From NCBI GenBank assembly GCA_037039925.1, contig JAXRKP010000306.1, positions 73,501 through 137,500 on the forward strand: a stretch of DNA of 64,000 nucleotides. The letters are read 5' to 3'. Below are positions 40,918-54,400 of this stretch, in pieces. The DNA is from Doris montereyensis. Taxonomy: Eukaryota; Mollusca; Gastropoda; Nudibranchia; Dorididae. A program made the translations under genes and the position numbers. The notes beneath the pieces are model-generated. The model did not search any database. It was not told the origin of the DNA and worked only from the letters and a program-made list of their open reading frames with translations. Each line of letters starts with the position of its first letter. Positions within the stretch are counted from its first letter, which is position 1.

Positions 40918-41055
40918 TCATTGAAATTTACCCCTTCCACAATATGTGGTGATCTCAGGGTGAATTAGGAGGTAACAGCAAGATGACATGAATGAAAGAG
41001 TAGTGAAAGGAAAGAAGTAGGAATGCTACCAGCAGCGACCGCTAACCGCCCACTT
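40918..41055 (+). repeat. R5 dispersed repeat, copy 3
   Basis: TCATTGAAATTTACCCC, ATGTGGTGATCTCAGGGTGA and AAGAAGTAGGAATGCTACC match R5. It is the third copy in 900 bp, all in the same orientation. Confidence 0.8.
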
Positions 41056-41060
41056 TCTTT

Positions 41061-41620
41061 CCATACTGGCTTTGGTTAGTTGATATGGTGTCGTTTTTTT
41101 TATTATGTGTTCCCACACCATTTGCGCCTTGTTATATTCATATTGTCGTGAAATTGTCTAAACGTGTAAGTCCACAAAATATGAGATTTGTCCTTCAAAT
41201 AATAAAATGCACGCTTCTTTCATTTTTATAAATATTGGGAGGCCTTGGTCCAATAGAAAAGCTCCATTGACGCACATGATATGCAAATTATTCCCACCTT
41301 GGAAACTAAGCTCGAAAGTCAAGGAGCAGACTTACTTGATTACATCTTTCAAAAAGTTTAACTCTAACCGTTTATGTCTGTTTTGTGCACAACTCATTTT
41401 TTTCTTTTCCATTTACTACTTTCTAAAGATCTTTTTCCATGTAGTATACATGTACTTATTAAATTGTAATCCAAAAACCATAACATAGTGTTTGCAGCCC
41501 TATACGATGATCCATTACATTTTTAGTTTGGCCTGATAAATGACGTCTGGTGGACTTACGTACTTAGACAATTCAACCGCCTATATGTGATCGGTTAAGA
41601 TTTAAAACTGAAAATCACAA
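41061..41620. other. Intergenic; nothing recognised
   Basis: AT-rich sequence between R5 copy 3 and a SINE-1 copy. No exon, RNA gene or transposon end was recognised. Confidence 0.4.
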
Positions 41621-41624
41621 GTTG

Positions 41625-41885
41625 TAGTTCCTCAAATGACTTTACAACTCATAGCGCTTATCTCGCTTTCTACAGCATGAAGAGGAATGAGTGATAATCA
41701 CCCCCTGGACAGGACGTTACTCTGACGCATATTTTTTCTCCCAAACTAGTAGTAGTACCCATTTACACTTGAGTCGTGTGTCCTTCTCAGGAACACATTG
41801 TCGGACCTAGCATTGCTGGGATTCAAACCCCTGACTTCATGATCCCAAGGCCAGCAACCAAATCACTATGCCACTGATGCTCCAC
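41625..41885 (-). repeat. SINE-1 copy
   Basis: The reversed head at the right end (GGGATTCAAACCCCTGAC as box B, CAAATCACTATGCCACTGA near box A) and the reversed body (TTTTTCTCCCAAACTAGTAG) match SINE-1. Intergenic. Confidence 0.8.
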
Positions 41886-41992
41886 ATGAAATTGAGGTGT
41901 GCTTTTATTTCACACCCAGGCAAAACTTTGTAAGTGTAAGTCTAAAATGAATAACACCTTATTTTGCTTTTTTTAACATTAGAAAGCCCCTG

Positions 41993-44680
41993 TCCGGGCA
42001 GTGGACAGGTAAGGCACCTGTACGGCGAGTAGATGATCTCGCCCTCTACGAGTCTCCTGCTGCCTTGCAGGCGGGTCTTGGCTGACCAAAGGCTAAGGGA
42101 GTTAACCCCGACAGAAAACGACCTGCTGCCTTGCAGACCGGTCTTGACTGACCTAAGGCTAAGGGAATTAACCCTGACAGAAAATAACAACCTGCTGCCT
42201 TGCAGGCTGGTCTTGAATGACTAAAGCCTAAGGGAGGTAACCCTGACAGAAAATAACAAGGCCTGGTAGGGGGCCTCAAGATGGCAGCCCCACCATCTAC
42301 CTAGGGTTCAGTGGGTTAATCCCCTGTTTATCCAAAACTAAACAGATTCAGAGAAAAAATTAATATAATATAACCGGCTTGATCTTTGGAAGACAAACTT
42401 GGAAACGAATACAGAGTGTGATTTTTGGAACATGGAATGTTACGGCAATAAATGGAAAAGAGTTAGAATTAGTTGAAGAAATGGAAAACTTCAAAGTAGA
42501 TATTTTGGCCATTACTACAGCAACAAAGAAAAAAGGACAAGGAATAGAAAATGTAGGACCGAATCATATTTTAGTCTTCTCAGAGGTAGATGTCAAAGAT
42601 AGAGCTAGAGCAGGAGTAGGCCTCCTAGTGCATAAAAGACAAAAAACTACTAGAAAGTTGGAAATTTATAAGCCCACGGCGATTAGGGGTAAATATTAAA
42701 CCAAAAGGACGAGAAATTAAATTGTTAATAGCTTATGGACCAAACGAAGACGCAATTAAAGAAGAAAAAGATACAAATAGCTGTAGAGAATCTGAAACCC
42801 AAAGAGGAACTAAGGGAGATTTAAACGCTAGAGTAGGCAACAATGTTTTTCCTCATAAAGATATCCACAAATATACAAGAGTAAATGAAGACAGGTGTGA
42901 AAAATCAATGCTAGACTACATAATAGTTAGCAGCTCCCTTTTTACAGTACATTGGATGCAAGAGTAAACAGGAGCAGAAAAATTTAGTAATCATCACTTA
43001 GTGATTGCCAAAATGAGATTACTAACTGAAGAAAACAAACAGAAAAGGAAAACAGTAGTAAAACAAATATACCAATCAAGGACAAAAAGGTTTATCAGTG
43101 AAAGACAAATGGATCTGAATGATAGCACAATAGAAGAAAAGTGGCAAATGTATAAAGAAACACTCCTCAATTGTGCTGAAGAGGTCTGTGGTAGGAAACA
43201 AATTAAAGGAGATAGGAAAAGAACAGTATGGTGGAATGAGAACGTCAAGACTATAAAAAGCATGATAAAGACCAAAGCATGCCCAATAGGACAAATTAAG
43301 AATGCCAAAGGAGGAATAATAAAAGAAGACGGCGAAATCATGGAAACATGGAGAAAGCATTTTCAACAATTACATAATCCCTCCAGAACGTATGTTGCAA
43401 GGAGTAAAGATAAGTTAGTAAGAGTAACAAGTAATCCAAAGGAGACAGCTGAAGATGTAGATATATCAATGGAAGGAATCCAAACAGTTGTAAGAAAAGT
43501 GAAATTAGGAAAAGCCCCAGGAGCAGATCACGTTTATCCAGAAATGATTAAAAGCCAAGAGGCAGACAAACTACTATATGCAATATGCCAACAAGCATGG
43601 AAGTCCAAACAGGTGCCAGACTTCTGGAAAAAGGAAATGGTAGTACCAATATATAAGAAAGTATCAACTATGGAATGCTCAAACTATAGAGCGATATCAC
43701 TATTTAGCGTTCCAGGAAAAGTATATGCCAGGATACTGAAAATGAGACTAAGGAAAAGAGTTAAGGATCAGATTGAAGAGCATCAGAGTGGATTTAGACC
43801 AGGAAGAAGTGTACAAGACCACATATTTACAATTAGATAAATAATAGAAAATTTCCTTGAAAGAAACATTGACCTGCACCTGTGTTTTATGACTTAGAAA
43901 AGCCATTTGACACTGTGAGGAGGGACGAACTATGGCATTCCTTAAAAAATACAATGTAGAGCAAAATTTAATAGAAGCTATTAAAAATGTTTACAATAAA
44001 CCAACATGTGCAGTGAGAGTAGCTGGAAACATATCTGCAGAATTTGATGTTGATATAGGAGAAAGACAGAGTTGTATCCTAAGTCCTCTTTTGTTTATCA
44101 CATTTATGGAAATCAGCCAGAGAATCAAAAAGGCAAGTGCAATATATAACCATCTAGGAAAGGCATTTGTAGGTCAGCAAGAATTGTCAACAAAAAACCA
44201 AAATTGCAGTATACAATACAGTTTATTGTCCTACTCTCCTCTATGGCAATGAAACCTGGACCTTAGACAGTAGAGAATACAGTAGAGTACAGGAGGCTGA
44301 AATGAAATATCTAAGAAGAGTAGTAGGGAAAACTAAAAGAGACAAAATCAGAAACACAACAATAAGAGATCGGACCAAAGCAGATGGCATAAAAACTAAG
44401 ATAGAAACAAATCAATTGAGATGGTTTGGGCATGTAAACAGAATGAAAGACAAGAATAGCTAAATCAGTATACAGTGCTAAAGCCCAATGTAAAAGACCA
44501 AAAGGCAGACCTCGGAGAAAGTGGGAAGAAGATATAAAACAGGCATTGAAGCATAGAAATTTAACATTTTTGGAAGTAAACAGAAAATGCCAGGACAGGG
44601 CATCCTGGAGAAAGATCATCTCGGGAATCTGAACCCATACACTGAAAGATAGCAAGGGAACTGATCAATAAAGAAAGGAA
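41993..44680 (+). mobile_element. LINE-A copy 5: non-LTR retrotransposon, RT core deleted
   Basis: Starts TCCGGGCAGTGGACAGG with three 66-bp units (42052-42255). Endonuclease fragments: FGTWNVTAINGKELELVEEM near 42440 and DLNARVGNN near 42830, with a deletion between. A 279-codon frame (43001-43840) covers the linker and RT fingers, with GKAPGADHVYPEMIK, NYRAISLFSVPGKVYAR and HQSGFRPGRSVQ, before a TAA stop. At about 44107 the sequence jumps from TTTATGGA to AATCAGCCAGAGAAT, omitting the roughly 340 bp that encode FADD in copy 2. The 3' coding part (CGGAGAAAGTGGGAAGAAGA) and tail remain. Confidence 0.85.
43001..43840 (+). pseudogene. LINE-A reverse transcriptase N-terminal part, open 279 codons
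   Basis: The longest uninterrupted retroelement frame in the window. In order: linker after the endonuclease (RQMDLNDSTIEEKWQMYKET), RT motifs 0-2 (GKAPGADHVYPEMIK, FWKKEMVVPIYKK, NYRAISLFSVPGKVYAR) and motif 3 (EEHQSGFRPGRSVQDHIF). Compared with copy 2 an internal piece is lost after ENVKT (about 43252). The frame ends at TAA before the AFD motif, and the downstream palm is deleted, so no active enzyme can be made. Confidence 0.8.
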
Positions 44681-45441
44681 GCCCATGTGCTTCGTCTAGT
44701 TAGAATTCCATGGCACAAGAACGAATAGAAACCTGTATAAAGATAAATCTTAATCCATCGTTTTCAGGTATGCTTGTTAATTATTTAGCAAGAAAAACTT
44801 TTTTCAGATAATTAAAATGTGTGTTTACAGGGATGTGTCTTTTAAAAGGAAAATACTGTACATGCACATGTGCATAAGATGTCAGGAATAAAGTTCTTAA
44901 GATGTCAGGAGTAAAGTTCTTGACTGTGCATAGCAGTGGTCACTTTGAACTTTGCTGTGTTTTGATTCTTCTTTAACTGTTTCTGTCATTCTTAGCTTTT
45001 TTTTCTAACACATTCGTCAACATCCTCTTCACTCTCTTGTGTCTTGGTGTGTGTGTCAAAAATATTTAAAATAAATCATAATAACAAAAGGTATTTCAAG
45101 AGTTTTTCGAGTTGAAGCCTTACCTTTTAGAATCCAACATGACAATTATTTATTTGATGCAGTTAAAAAAAAAATCAAACAAGTCAGTGTTAACATTTTA
45201 TCAACTTCAACACCCATGAGAAAAGTAAATCTTTCTTGTGCTTTACGATGTATCGAAAACATTCCTGAATATTGACAGTTATCTCAAAACAAGACTTCAC
45301 CAATAAAAGAACAATTACAAACAAATATTAGACACAATCGAATAAAATCAAAGACACAGGTTTCAAAATCATATCTCTTTCTCCTTATAATTGGCAATCA
45401 TACCTATGTCTATGTACATAATAACTAGTGTATATCTATTA
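44681..45441. promoter_or_regulatory. TIMM44 3' flank with candidate poly(A) signal
   Basis: The minus strand has AATAAA at 45154-45149, about 290 nt after the TIMM44 stop. A 22-bp direct duplication around GATGTCAGGARTAAAGTTCT lies at 44878-44922. Nothing else is recognised. Confidence 0.4.
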
Positions 45442-48400
45442 TTATAAGAATTGCTCTGATGTACTGGCTGAAATGTCCATCATCTTCCACGCTGCTGTCG
45501 GCTCTAACTCCTCCTGGTCACGACACAATGCCCATACATACATAATACGAATAATTTTGTCCTGTGAATTGAAAAGATCAAAGGCACATGTGAGAAGAAA
45601 AACAGAGAAAAATAGTTCTTTATGTATTGTATTGCATGTTCGAAAAAAAAGCTGAAAATTAATACAATGATTTGTTTTTTTCGTTATTAGTACTACAAAT
45701 TCTGAACTGTCTAAATATTCTAACATGAAAATGTACATTATCTCAGTTCTTTTAAACCTTTAAAAGCTTTTCGAAGAAAAAATACTTCTATGGAGAAATT
45801 TCACAGCCAAACGCCAATCATTTTAAAAGCCATGGTAAACGGTAGCTTTCCAGCTTGACCAGGTGCAAATGGGTATCAGAACAAGCTGGGAAGTAAATGC
45901 AGACTTGTGTCTTGTCCACGTAGCGATGCATTATCACCTGCTCTGATTCATTCTTTTTCTTTCTTGATCAGTTTCCATTTTATCTTCTGGCGTATGGGTT
46001 TCGATACCCAAAATGATCTATCTCCAGCCTACCCTGTCCTGACATTTTCTGTTTCCTTCTGTGAAGTTTAAATTTCTTTGTTTTAGTGCCTCTTTTATAC
46101 TTTTGTCCCACTTTCTTCCAGGTCTACATTTTGGTCTTTTATCTTGGCTTTTAGCATTGTGTACTGATCTAGCTATTCTATTATAGGAGAGTAGGACAAT
46201 AAATTAATAAACTGTGTTGTATACTGCCATTTTAGTTTTTGTTGACAGTTTACCTACATAGGCTTTTCCTAGATGGTTGTATGTTGTCATTGCCTTTTGG
46301 ATTCTCTGGTTGATTTCTTTTCTTAGTTTTCCCTCTGAGTTAATTGTAGTTTTGAACTTATTCTTATTTCTCTTTGCCCAGTTTAAGGTTTTGGGTTTTT
46401 AGCTTCCCTGGTTACTAGCATTTTTTTTGCTTTCTTTGCTTTTATTTTCATTCCTCTTTTATTTAGTTCATTATGCAGCATGTTAAAGGTCACTTTCTGA
46501 TTTTCCAAATAGAGCTAAATCATCAGCAAATGAAAGCATTGATATATTAACTGGTTTGAGTTTCCACATACCTACAATCTTCATCTTCACTTATGATGAT
46601 GCCTTTGCAACTGATTCCATAAATGTGATACACACAAAAGAACTCAGAATACAACCTGTCTAATTCCAATATCTCTTCAAATTCTTCAGATAAATTTCCA
46701 GCTACTCTCACTGCACATGTTGGTTTATTGTAAAAACTTTCAATAGCTTCTTTAAAATTTTGTTCTACATTACGTTCTTTTAAAGAATGTCATAGTTCAT
46801 CTCTCCTCACATGTCAAATGCCTTTTCTAAGCCAATAAAACAGAGCTATAGAAATCAGGATCATCTCCCGCTATTCAGTTCATTGCAATTTACCTCATCC
46901 ACCACACGCAGTGATCTTAGGGTGAATTAAGAGGAAACAGCAAGATGAGAGAGGAGTGTAAGAGTGAAGGAAAAGAAGTTGGACCTACCAGAAGTGCCCG
47001 CCAACTGCCCACGATAACCTTCAGCTCATTGGGTAATAATGGCCTAGAAACTAGAGCAGGGTGTCCAGCAAAAAGTCAACTGAAAATTTCCTACCTCAAC
47101 ACAAAAAATCCTACTTAGAAAATGAAATACTCTCCCGGTGCCAGAAACGGAGAAAGCGTAAATATTTCCAATTTCAAAGCATTATTATAAATTGTTAATT
47201 AAAATCCTAAGTGAATGACTTTCTAGTGCATCTCAATGAAATGAAAAGTGATCACACATTTCTTTAATTTTTCACTTTGGATTATTTATATTTCAGCATT
47301 CTCCAGAAAAAATTATAATTCTGATAGCTGATAGACGTAGTGATAGATCTACCCCTATCATTTCAGAAAACATGCAAACAGTGCAAAAATGATTTTTTAA
47401 TTTTTTTTTATCTCCTTTCGAAAAATAAATGAGTGACAATATCATAGCCTAAACATGCGCACAAATACTTACTCAGTCTACCGAGAAGAAAATGAGGTTT
47501 GGAAGGCTTTTTCTATAACTTGATTGAACTCTGCCAATTATAAATCTTCCTCTGTTCTACTTTTAGCCACCACCACCCCCACCCCATCTTTCTTTCTCAG
47601 GATCAAAAACCTACTAGATCTAGTTTTTAATTGATTGCAACATAAAACATCTACCCACCCTCCCCCCCTAGTAAAAAATCTCCATTATATTGGCGCCCAC
47701 CCCACCCCCTCTTTCTTTCTTCTTCAATACAACCGGAATCTAGATCTAAATCTAGTAGTAGCAGTATAGTACATGATTGCCTTCTTCCCAGTAGACACAT
47801 TCGTTATTTCTCTCTTTCTTTTCCGATACCGTATGTCATTGTCAGACTCAGTCGCATCTTATTTTGCCATCATATGTTTCCACATTGACTTTCTTCACCC
47901 TGTCCCCTTCCCCACCTCTATTCTGCTATCAGGCCGTGTGTGCATGATGTCCCTTCGATCATCTAACCTCCTCTATTCTTACTAAACAATTGCACTTGCC
48001 TTTCGGTCATCTGTAAATTCCTGACTCTCCATATATGCTTTCTCTCTAATACTAATACACACATGCACGATTGGTCGCATTTAACACACACAAACATTCT
48101 TTGCCTAGCCTTCACACACACACACGTGCACGATCAGACTTAAAATATACACATTGCCCTCTGTCTCTCTCCCTTTGACACGAACCATACAACAATGTGC
48201 GCGATCGACTTTTTAACACACACTGCATTCTTAATCTCTCCAGTGTAAAAGTCAAATTGAAGAAAGGAGGCTGGGCCGTAGATAAGCAGTTCATGGTATT
48301 GGTATAGGCGCTAAAACTAAAGAAAGTATTGAAAGCTTTGTCGTGTCGAAATTCAATACTAATTCCCCGGGCAAATTTTACAATTTTAAAGAAGGTATCG

Positions 48401-51400
48401 GAATCGTTTAGTTTCAACATGAAAGAATCACTGGACAGCAAAGCATGTATGACCGGAAATGGATAACAAAATGATGATTCATCGTCCACAAACTTATTTG
48501 CATTTTCCTATTTCACAGTGCCGATAAGTGTTCATGTCTATTTCGATTTCCCTGATTTTCTCTCATGTTCGTCCTCAATATATCATTTCCCCTGGTATTT
48601 TCTCGACTGGGAAACATTATTTTTGTTTTCAAGGTTTCCCTGATGCATGGGAACCCTGATTTTACTACCTGAGCCCCATTTCCTACTTGTTTTCCTACCC
48701 AAGACACCAATTTCCGACCTGAGTATGAAAAATCCGACATATTTCCGACTTTCCGACGTTGTAGAGGAAACTAATCTGATGTCTGGAAAACAGACTTTGA
48801 ACATGCAAATCTAACAAAGCGTTACTTACGGGATCTCCTTCAACAACTTGGCCTTTTGGATCTCTCACTACCATAATTTGCTGCGAGTTGAAACTAATGA
48901 CTAAAACGGGAGGCCTTGTTCCATGATCTTCCCAGCTATAATCTGAAACAGATCATCATGAAATTATTAACAAAGTCATGTTGAGTACAGCTGAAGAACA
49001 TCAGGTCTGTGAATCCTGACATTTGTTCTTTGTAAATCACATATAATATTATGAAAAAGAATGTTTTAGGGATATGAAACACTGTTACATACTGAAACGG
49101 AGAGATACATACATACAAAGCACACACCATAGTGAGTAGGTATAAACTATTAAATACTAAGAAACAGAAAATAAAGCTCATGTTGCTTTTCAATAAATTT
49201 TTCATTTGGGTTTTCATTTCTGTACTCGTATTCCACGAATTTCCAACTTTGGAAGGAATTTATTGTATATTTTTTACCTCATTGATACTTCCTTTCATCC
49301 CTTTTCTCTTGTACATGTCTCAATCTTTTCTTTACTTCTCCATTCCAATACACACACCTCTCTCCCTCTCTTTCCCTTGTTTCGAGGTCTAAATCTCCCA
49401 TTTGCTGGTCCTCTCCTTTTCATTGTTTCCCCTTTGACTTCTCCTATTCAGCCTCTCCCCCTATTCCCCTTCTAAAATAAAATAATTCCCATATTCAGAG
49501 TCGAGGGTGGGGTAATCAGAAGTAGACTCCTGATTTTTCTATACATACGGCATAGTATGGTAGTTTGTAATTGCTTTTCATGCCGTCGTTACTTTCACAG
49601 TCTGAACGAACGCCCATTTTGCTGCATAGTCAACAGAAGGGCCAGAAAACTTTGCCAGACTGGGAATCAAACTCAGGCCTCCTGTGTGGTAGACAGACGC
49701 TCTATCGACTGAGCTTCCGGCTCCTCATTCCCGTCTACCCAGTCTTATTATCACCATCTTCCCTTTTTTGAGTCTTCTCCTCTCTACTCGCCCCCTTTTT
49801 CTTTCTCCTTTCTGTTCTGCCATCTGACATCACATTATGTGCTGCCTGCATAAATGTGTAGATATTCCTCGTTTGTTATACGAATGGTTATACCCCAAAT
49901 GTCACATATTTGTTCTATCTTTCTTGGTGGATTTGTCACTTATTATCATGTATCACTTTAAGTAAACAAAGAAGACAAGCAAACTTACATCTGCATGACT
50001 GACGTCTAAAATTTTTGAATCAAAGTGGTATCCGCCTTCTTGGCCTGTTCAATTGGATGAGCCAAGGTATTATAGGGCTGAAAGTAGAACAAGTTACAAA
50101 GACAGTGTAAATTACGCTGTAGGAAAATAATTAATATACATGGTACGCTTATGGTCACGATAGACAAAATAAAGACTGTTTCTGAAAAGTGATTGAATAG
50201 TGAATAAAAGAACTTTTAAAAAATTCATGGACATGAAGCCATGTCCTATTTCTTATAAGTCAAACGTTACATTGCGGAGCAGCAATAAAATAAATGAGAG
50301 AAAAAAATGTCACAACTTACCGCTTCAAAGCACCAATCTTTGAGAACGTCTAATTCACCTCTTATCATTGCCTGTGATTTTGAAAAAGCAAAAAATAAGG
50401 AAAAGTCCATGAAGATCTCTTTAATAAGTTATTTGTCTCACAAAAGTAAACAATGAGACAATAAGGAGTAAAAGAAAATGGACGGAAAAAAAACAGCTAA
50501 ATGTGAAAGCATTGAGAAAAGAAAAAAAAATTTTTTCCATTTAAACAAAAGCTATTACATGGCATCAACACATACTAACAGAATAATCTCTACATAAGTT
50601 ATAGCTAATATTAAAAATTAAAATAGCTGGAAGTGGTACACACTGCTATCTAAAATAGTACAGTGAAAATATTTTCAACTAATTTGAGGGGGACTCGGTA
50701 GTTCAGAGGCAAGGTGTCAGCCTCTCAACCAAAAAGTTGTGGGTTCAAGCCCCGGCAGGTTGGACATTTTAAAAAAAGAAAAAAACCTGCCCCCCCCCCC
50801 AGGTAGGTAGGTCGACACTTGGTCCCATTACAGACAGACAATAAGAAGGAAGTCTCCTGTGCAGATCACAACACTCTGTGCACGTCAAATATCCCTTGGC
50901 TGTTTACATGACAGGCAAAATTAAAAATCCTACCAAAACCCATGATATCCCCTTAGCTGTGGATGTGGGTAAAATCAAATTAAATCAAACTAATTTGAAA
51001 ATAGTGTTTGAGGCATAGTTCTCTAATAGAACTTACTACACAGTAAAAGTAATGTTTTGCACAAAATTCATGCTTACTTCTAAAATATTGGGGATGATTT
51101 CCTTCTCACACAGACGAATGAATTTTTCTCTATCAAAATTTGGATCTATTTTACAAATCTCAGTCATCACTTCAGACATCTCTGTTTTAGTAAATACGCT
51201 TCCTGAAAAAATAAACAAAACAGAAGTAAATGATCAAAATAAAGAAAAGGATGAAAGATAAAAGAAAAACAGAAAGAAAGAAAGAAAAGACGCTTCTTGC
51301 AGAAGCCCCTTTTCTCTCTCAACAGTCTCTGGCATTGTTACTCATATAAAGAGGATCAAAAACCCAGATTTAGATATGCACTTTTGAAAAAGATGGCTTC

Positions 51401-54400
51401 ACAATGACCAGCTTTTTGTTCTACTTGACTATTCCTTACCTACAAGTGTGCACATGTTTACAAACACAGAGACAGGAGGCAACACTTTGCATTCCGCCTC
51501 TCACATCACTCAGCCATAGACAGAGTCATAACGAATCCTTGACAAAGAAATACTAGCGTGCAACTTCAAGGCTAATGAAAGATCAACAAGCCGACAGTGA
51601 CTTTCCGTAGCCACATGATTTCTAGGCAACTGTGGAGCACAATGGTTATAAAAGCTGTTTCTCTCCTCCAACACACACTAAATTTTCCATTCTCTTCTAC
51701 TATTCTGGGACCTTCAACTCGACAAGTGTGTTGATGATAGCCAGATGAATCTAGTGCTACAAGATTGGCTGTTTACTGTCACACAATAAGGGGTTTTCAT
51801 CGCCATCTTCTCACTCAATTTCAGGGTAATTGAGGCTAAAGCTTTGACTATTTTCCCCTACCTTTGCCAACAAAATATTCTGTAACAAATAATTTATAGG
51901 TCCTATGGACATTTCTCTGCTATAAACTTTCCTGATCTCACCAATCCAAGTACCACCACCTGCCCCCTAAAAGCAAACGACGACAAAAAGTCTAATTGGC
52001 TCTTGTCAGTATTAGAAACAGAAACGTTTGAAATATTTCATTGATAAATTATGTATTTCTTCTTAATATGATGAATGATCGTTAAATAATAGGGAATATA
52101 AGTTGCATCAAAGATTCTGTTTGATCCGTAATTAACTTTCATAAAAAACAGACATGATTTTGCTTGTTTTGTAAGTCCCTTTCATTTGCATTAATCTCAG
52201 GCCCTGGATAAGACCTCTGAATATCTCTAGACAGGCTTTTGAAGAGCTGAGGAACCCTAAACTCCCTTGACCAAAGCAGCATTGATTGTCTACACAGAAT
52301 TAAGAGGCAATTTTCATGCAACAAGAATCAAGGTAAACAATATATGGCATGTCCACACACACAGATAACAGACCTTCAGACAGAGACATAAGCCTCACAC
52401 ATTACTGTCGCTTTGAAGAGTGATTGAAACCATCATTTTGAAGAGAAAGCACATTGTATTAAGGTTTTACTTTAACAATTAATAATAGACAATTGCATAC
52501 CAAACATTTGTCCCATTTTGTCGGTGAAGAATCTTGAAGCCCTTACCACCACATTTTCACTTTCATCATATTTGACTTTCAGATCAAATACTTCTGCAAA
52601 GAAAAAAACAACGGACCAGGAAGGGTAAAAAAGGAAGCGCAAAGAAGAACAAAAGCAGGTGTGCGTGTATGTGTTGGGGAGGGGGTCAGGAAGTAAGTTT
52701 CCTTAAGAAAAGAGTTACACAAAAACATAAATGAGAAAAAAATTGAAAATTGATTCTAATGCTTGTCAGAAAACAAAGTAGAAGGTAGCCTTTAGATTTG
52801 CCTAAATGGGTGTTTGAAGCAGTTTCTCCTTCTCCGTTTGCTAAGATTTATCAAAATCACAAGTGAGATTATGCGACAAAGGTGCAAACAGAGACTAAGA
52901 ACTGGTCCTTTAGCTAAAGGAATTATTATATTCTCATGCAACAAACTCATTTGGACTTAATATTATGCATGGCTTTGAAACCTTTCATGTTAGATTGTGT
53001 AACTGTTCAATCCGTCATGTTACAATGTTAAACAGCTGGTATGTGAATTGTAGATTGGTCCTTCATTATGCTACAGAAAAGAAGAAGAAAGAGAAGAAGA
53101 AAAAGAAGAAGAAGAAGAAGAAGAAGAAGAAGAAGAAGAAGAAGAAGAAGAAGAAGAAGAAGAAGAAGAAGAAGAAGAAGAAGAAGAAGAAAGAAGAAGA
53201 AGAAGAAGAAGAAGAGAGGACAAAATACACCAAGTACAGACATAAAGAATAAGATGAATGAGGCAGGGGCCAGCTGGACAGAAATGGAAAAAAAGACAAA
53301 GACTGGATAAAGTGGAAAGCTCATATATAAAACTACTAGGAATAAAGAGTATGAATGAATGAATGAATGAATGAATGAATGAATACATGAATGAATAAAT
53401 CAATAAATAAATGAATGAATAAATGAATGATTTGCTTGTTTCATTTCATTGGAATTTACCCTGTCCACTATATGTGGTGATCTCAGGATAAATGAAGAGG
53501 AAACAACAGCACGGAAGACAAGTGAAAGCGCTAAAGAAAAGAAGCAGGACCTACCAACAGGCCCCGCCAACCACCACATAATAGAATGAATGAGTGGGTA
53601 AATAAAAAAATAAATAGAAGAATGAAAAAAAAAGAAAATACTACTGATTGAAATCAAACATTTGTGTTTTAGGTTCTAGTTTTAGTGAGATATTCAGCCA
53701 AATTAACATTTGAAATGACTGAAACCAATATCCCTCTGCCTTTTTTAAAAAAAAGCAAAATACAAACTGAATTTTTTGTACACAGAAGAACATTACACTC
53801 ACTATTCATATAAGGATTGTTGTCTTTGAAATTTTGCCAACTTTGATAGAACTTTGAATCCTTGTGTAACACCATGCCAGTTGATTCACTTTTGAAGACA
53901 AAGAACAAAATGAAGAAAACACTATGTATATTTATCATATATAATATACATTTCTTATTATTCAGTCTTTATCTAACTAAAGTTTGTCAGAGTGTTATGA
54001 AATGTATTCAGTTTTTAAAACATTTAGTTGCTGCCATTTCAACATAAAAGTTGAGATGTTTTGTCTTCTTTGGCAGAGTTGTCGCTTTTTGTTGTATATC
54101 CTTTTAGGCCATTTTGAGTGACCTTTGAGAATTCCTTGACCATCCAAATTTACAGTATCTGTTAAATTTTAACCCTTATGTTGCCATCCATTTTACACTG
54201 GATGTCTTTGCCATTGCTACCCATAGTGGCTGAAATCTTTAAAAATGACTCATATCCGGGAGAAAATTCTCATTTCTTAACTATGATAAATATTCAAATG
54301 AAACTTTCAGGATACACTAATGGTAGATTGTGTTACAACAATAAATATTTAAAATATGCAAATGAGGTCATGTGACCATGGCAGCCACCTTGGATTTGAC

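Noticed and set aside
48112..48489. 125-codon minus-strand frame as a gene
   Set aside because: No motif, intronic position in TIMM44, no splice partner.
49650..49735. tRNA gene on the minus strand
   Set aside because: The boxes are good, but the rest does not form the cloverleaf and it lies in a repeat-like context in a TIMM44 intron.
50690..50765. Functional tRNA gene on the plus strand
   Set aside because: The tRNA-like fold is partial and is followed by the SINE-4 body also found at 630-1141.
53028..53403. Frames encoding poly-Glu, poly-Lys, poly-Leu, poly-Ser or poly-Phe
   Set aside because: Products of the (GAA)n microsatellite in a TIMM44 intron; no start or splice context.
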